A DNA stretch of 64,000 nucleotides, from assembly GCF_000420645.1 (NCBI RefSeq), contig NZ_ATVI01000013.1, positions 62,001 through 126,000 of the forward strand, given 5' to 3'. Origin of the DNA: Nevskia ramosa DSM 11499 (lineage in GTDB: Bacteria > Pseudomonadota > Gammaproteobacteria > Nevskiales > Nevskiaceae). A program made the position numbers and the translations under genes. Position 1 is the stretch's first letter, and each line of letters starts with the position of its first letter. Shown here one piece after another: positions 63,882-64,000 of this stretch. The notes below the pieces were generated by a model. It saw nothing but the letters and a program-made list of their open reading frames with translations. It made no database searches and was not told the origin of the DNA.

Positions 63882-64000
63882 ATGCGTATCGTCGCCGGCC
63901 CCTCACGCGCCGCGCTGTCCCTGTCTTTGGCTGCGGCCATCTTGCTGTCGGCCTGTTCTGCGGAGCGTTCCGCCGGCCTGCCGGAACTGGCGGGTCTGGT
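63882..64000 (+). CDS. degP: Probable DegP/MucD-type periplasmic serine protease, N-terminal part
   Basis: Only about 39 residues are visible before the right edge. They show a lipoprotein-like signal with lipobox LSAC (Cys near residue 25), then ERSAGLPELAGLV, which fits the start of mature DegP/MucD proteins (LPxxxxLVE). GGGAG precedes the ATG by eight bases. mucD commonly follows rseB (mucB) in gammaproteobacteria, so the context supports the call. A lipid anchor is uncommon in this family and rests only on the lipobox. Confidence 0.6.
   Translation, partial: MRIVAGPSRAALSLSLAAAILLSACSAERSAGLPELAGL

Overview
The window is about 64 kb of a high-GC gammaproteobacterial chromosome. The evidence is the gene neighbourhoods miaB-phoH-ybeY-corC, prfB-lysS, nadB beside rpoE-rseA-rseB-degP, and the ygfZ/sdhE/ygfX set around sdh. 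A member of the Nevskiales or a nearby xanthomonad-like lineage is plausible, but there is no rRNA or other decisive marker. Genes are tightly packed. I saw no tRNA, rRNA, CRISPR array, insertion sequence or prophage.

Layout: 1-4.3 kb holds tRNA and ribosome maturation genes on the minus strand (miaB, phoH, ybeY, corC, then an unidentified secreted protein running off the left edge). A 267-bp inverted-repeat element sits exactly at the miaB/phoH junction. 4.5-6.4 kb holds a small membrane protein and an OmpA-family protein with an Ala-Pro-Glu repeat tail. 6.5-9.2 kb holds prfB, with its programmed frameshift, and lysS. 9.2-18.9 kb holds a sulfate ABC operon (two tandem binding proteins, cysT, cysW, cysA) facing a TonB-dependent receptor and an outer-membrane channel. 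18.9-26.3 kb is a succinate dehydrogenase district: sdhC, sdhD, sdhA and sdhB plus ygfZ, an SDHAF4-like gene, sdhE, ygfX and a DUF2939-like gene. 26.3-27.8 kb holds alkA-like and ogt-like repair genes.

27.9-57.6 kb is mainly nitrogen scavenging. On the minus strand run a transporter-histidine kinase fusion, its LuxR-type response regulator, a porin, the urea ABC transporter urtABCDE and urease ureDABCEF. ureG lies apart on the plus strand, separated by a patatin and a large secreted protease. Divergent from the kinase is a biuret/allophanate module: allophanate hydrolase, a biuret-hydrolase-like isochorismatase, an AtzH-like protein and a GntR regulator. It is followed by a second operon with an outer-membrane protein, a second isochorismatase-family amidase and an NCS2 permease. 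Three good sigma-54 promoters (upstream of ureG, atzF and the outer-membrane protein) tie this block to nitrogen limitation. Two of them carry the same downstream box, probably the site of the local GntR protein.

57.6-64 kb holds moeA, mobA and nadB on the minus strand, then the envelope-stress sigma factor rpoE with rseA, rseB and the start of a degP/mucD-type protease.

The region most likely to hold an undescribed system is 45.5-57.6 kb. There a permease fused through an eight-cysteine segment to a hybrid histidine kinase sits between the urea module and the biuret-type amide module, with shared promoter architecture. Functions come from reading the sequence; no similarity search was run.
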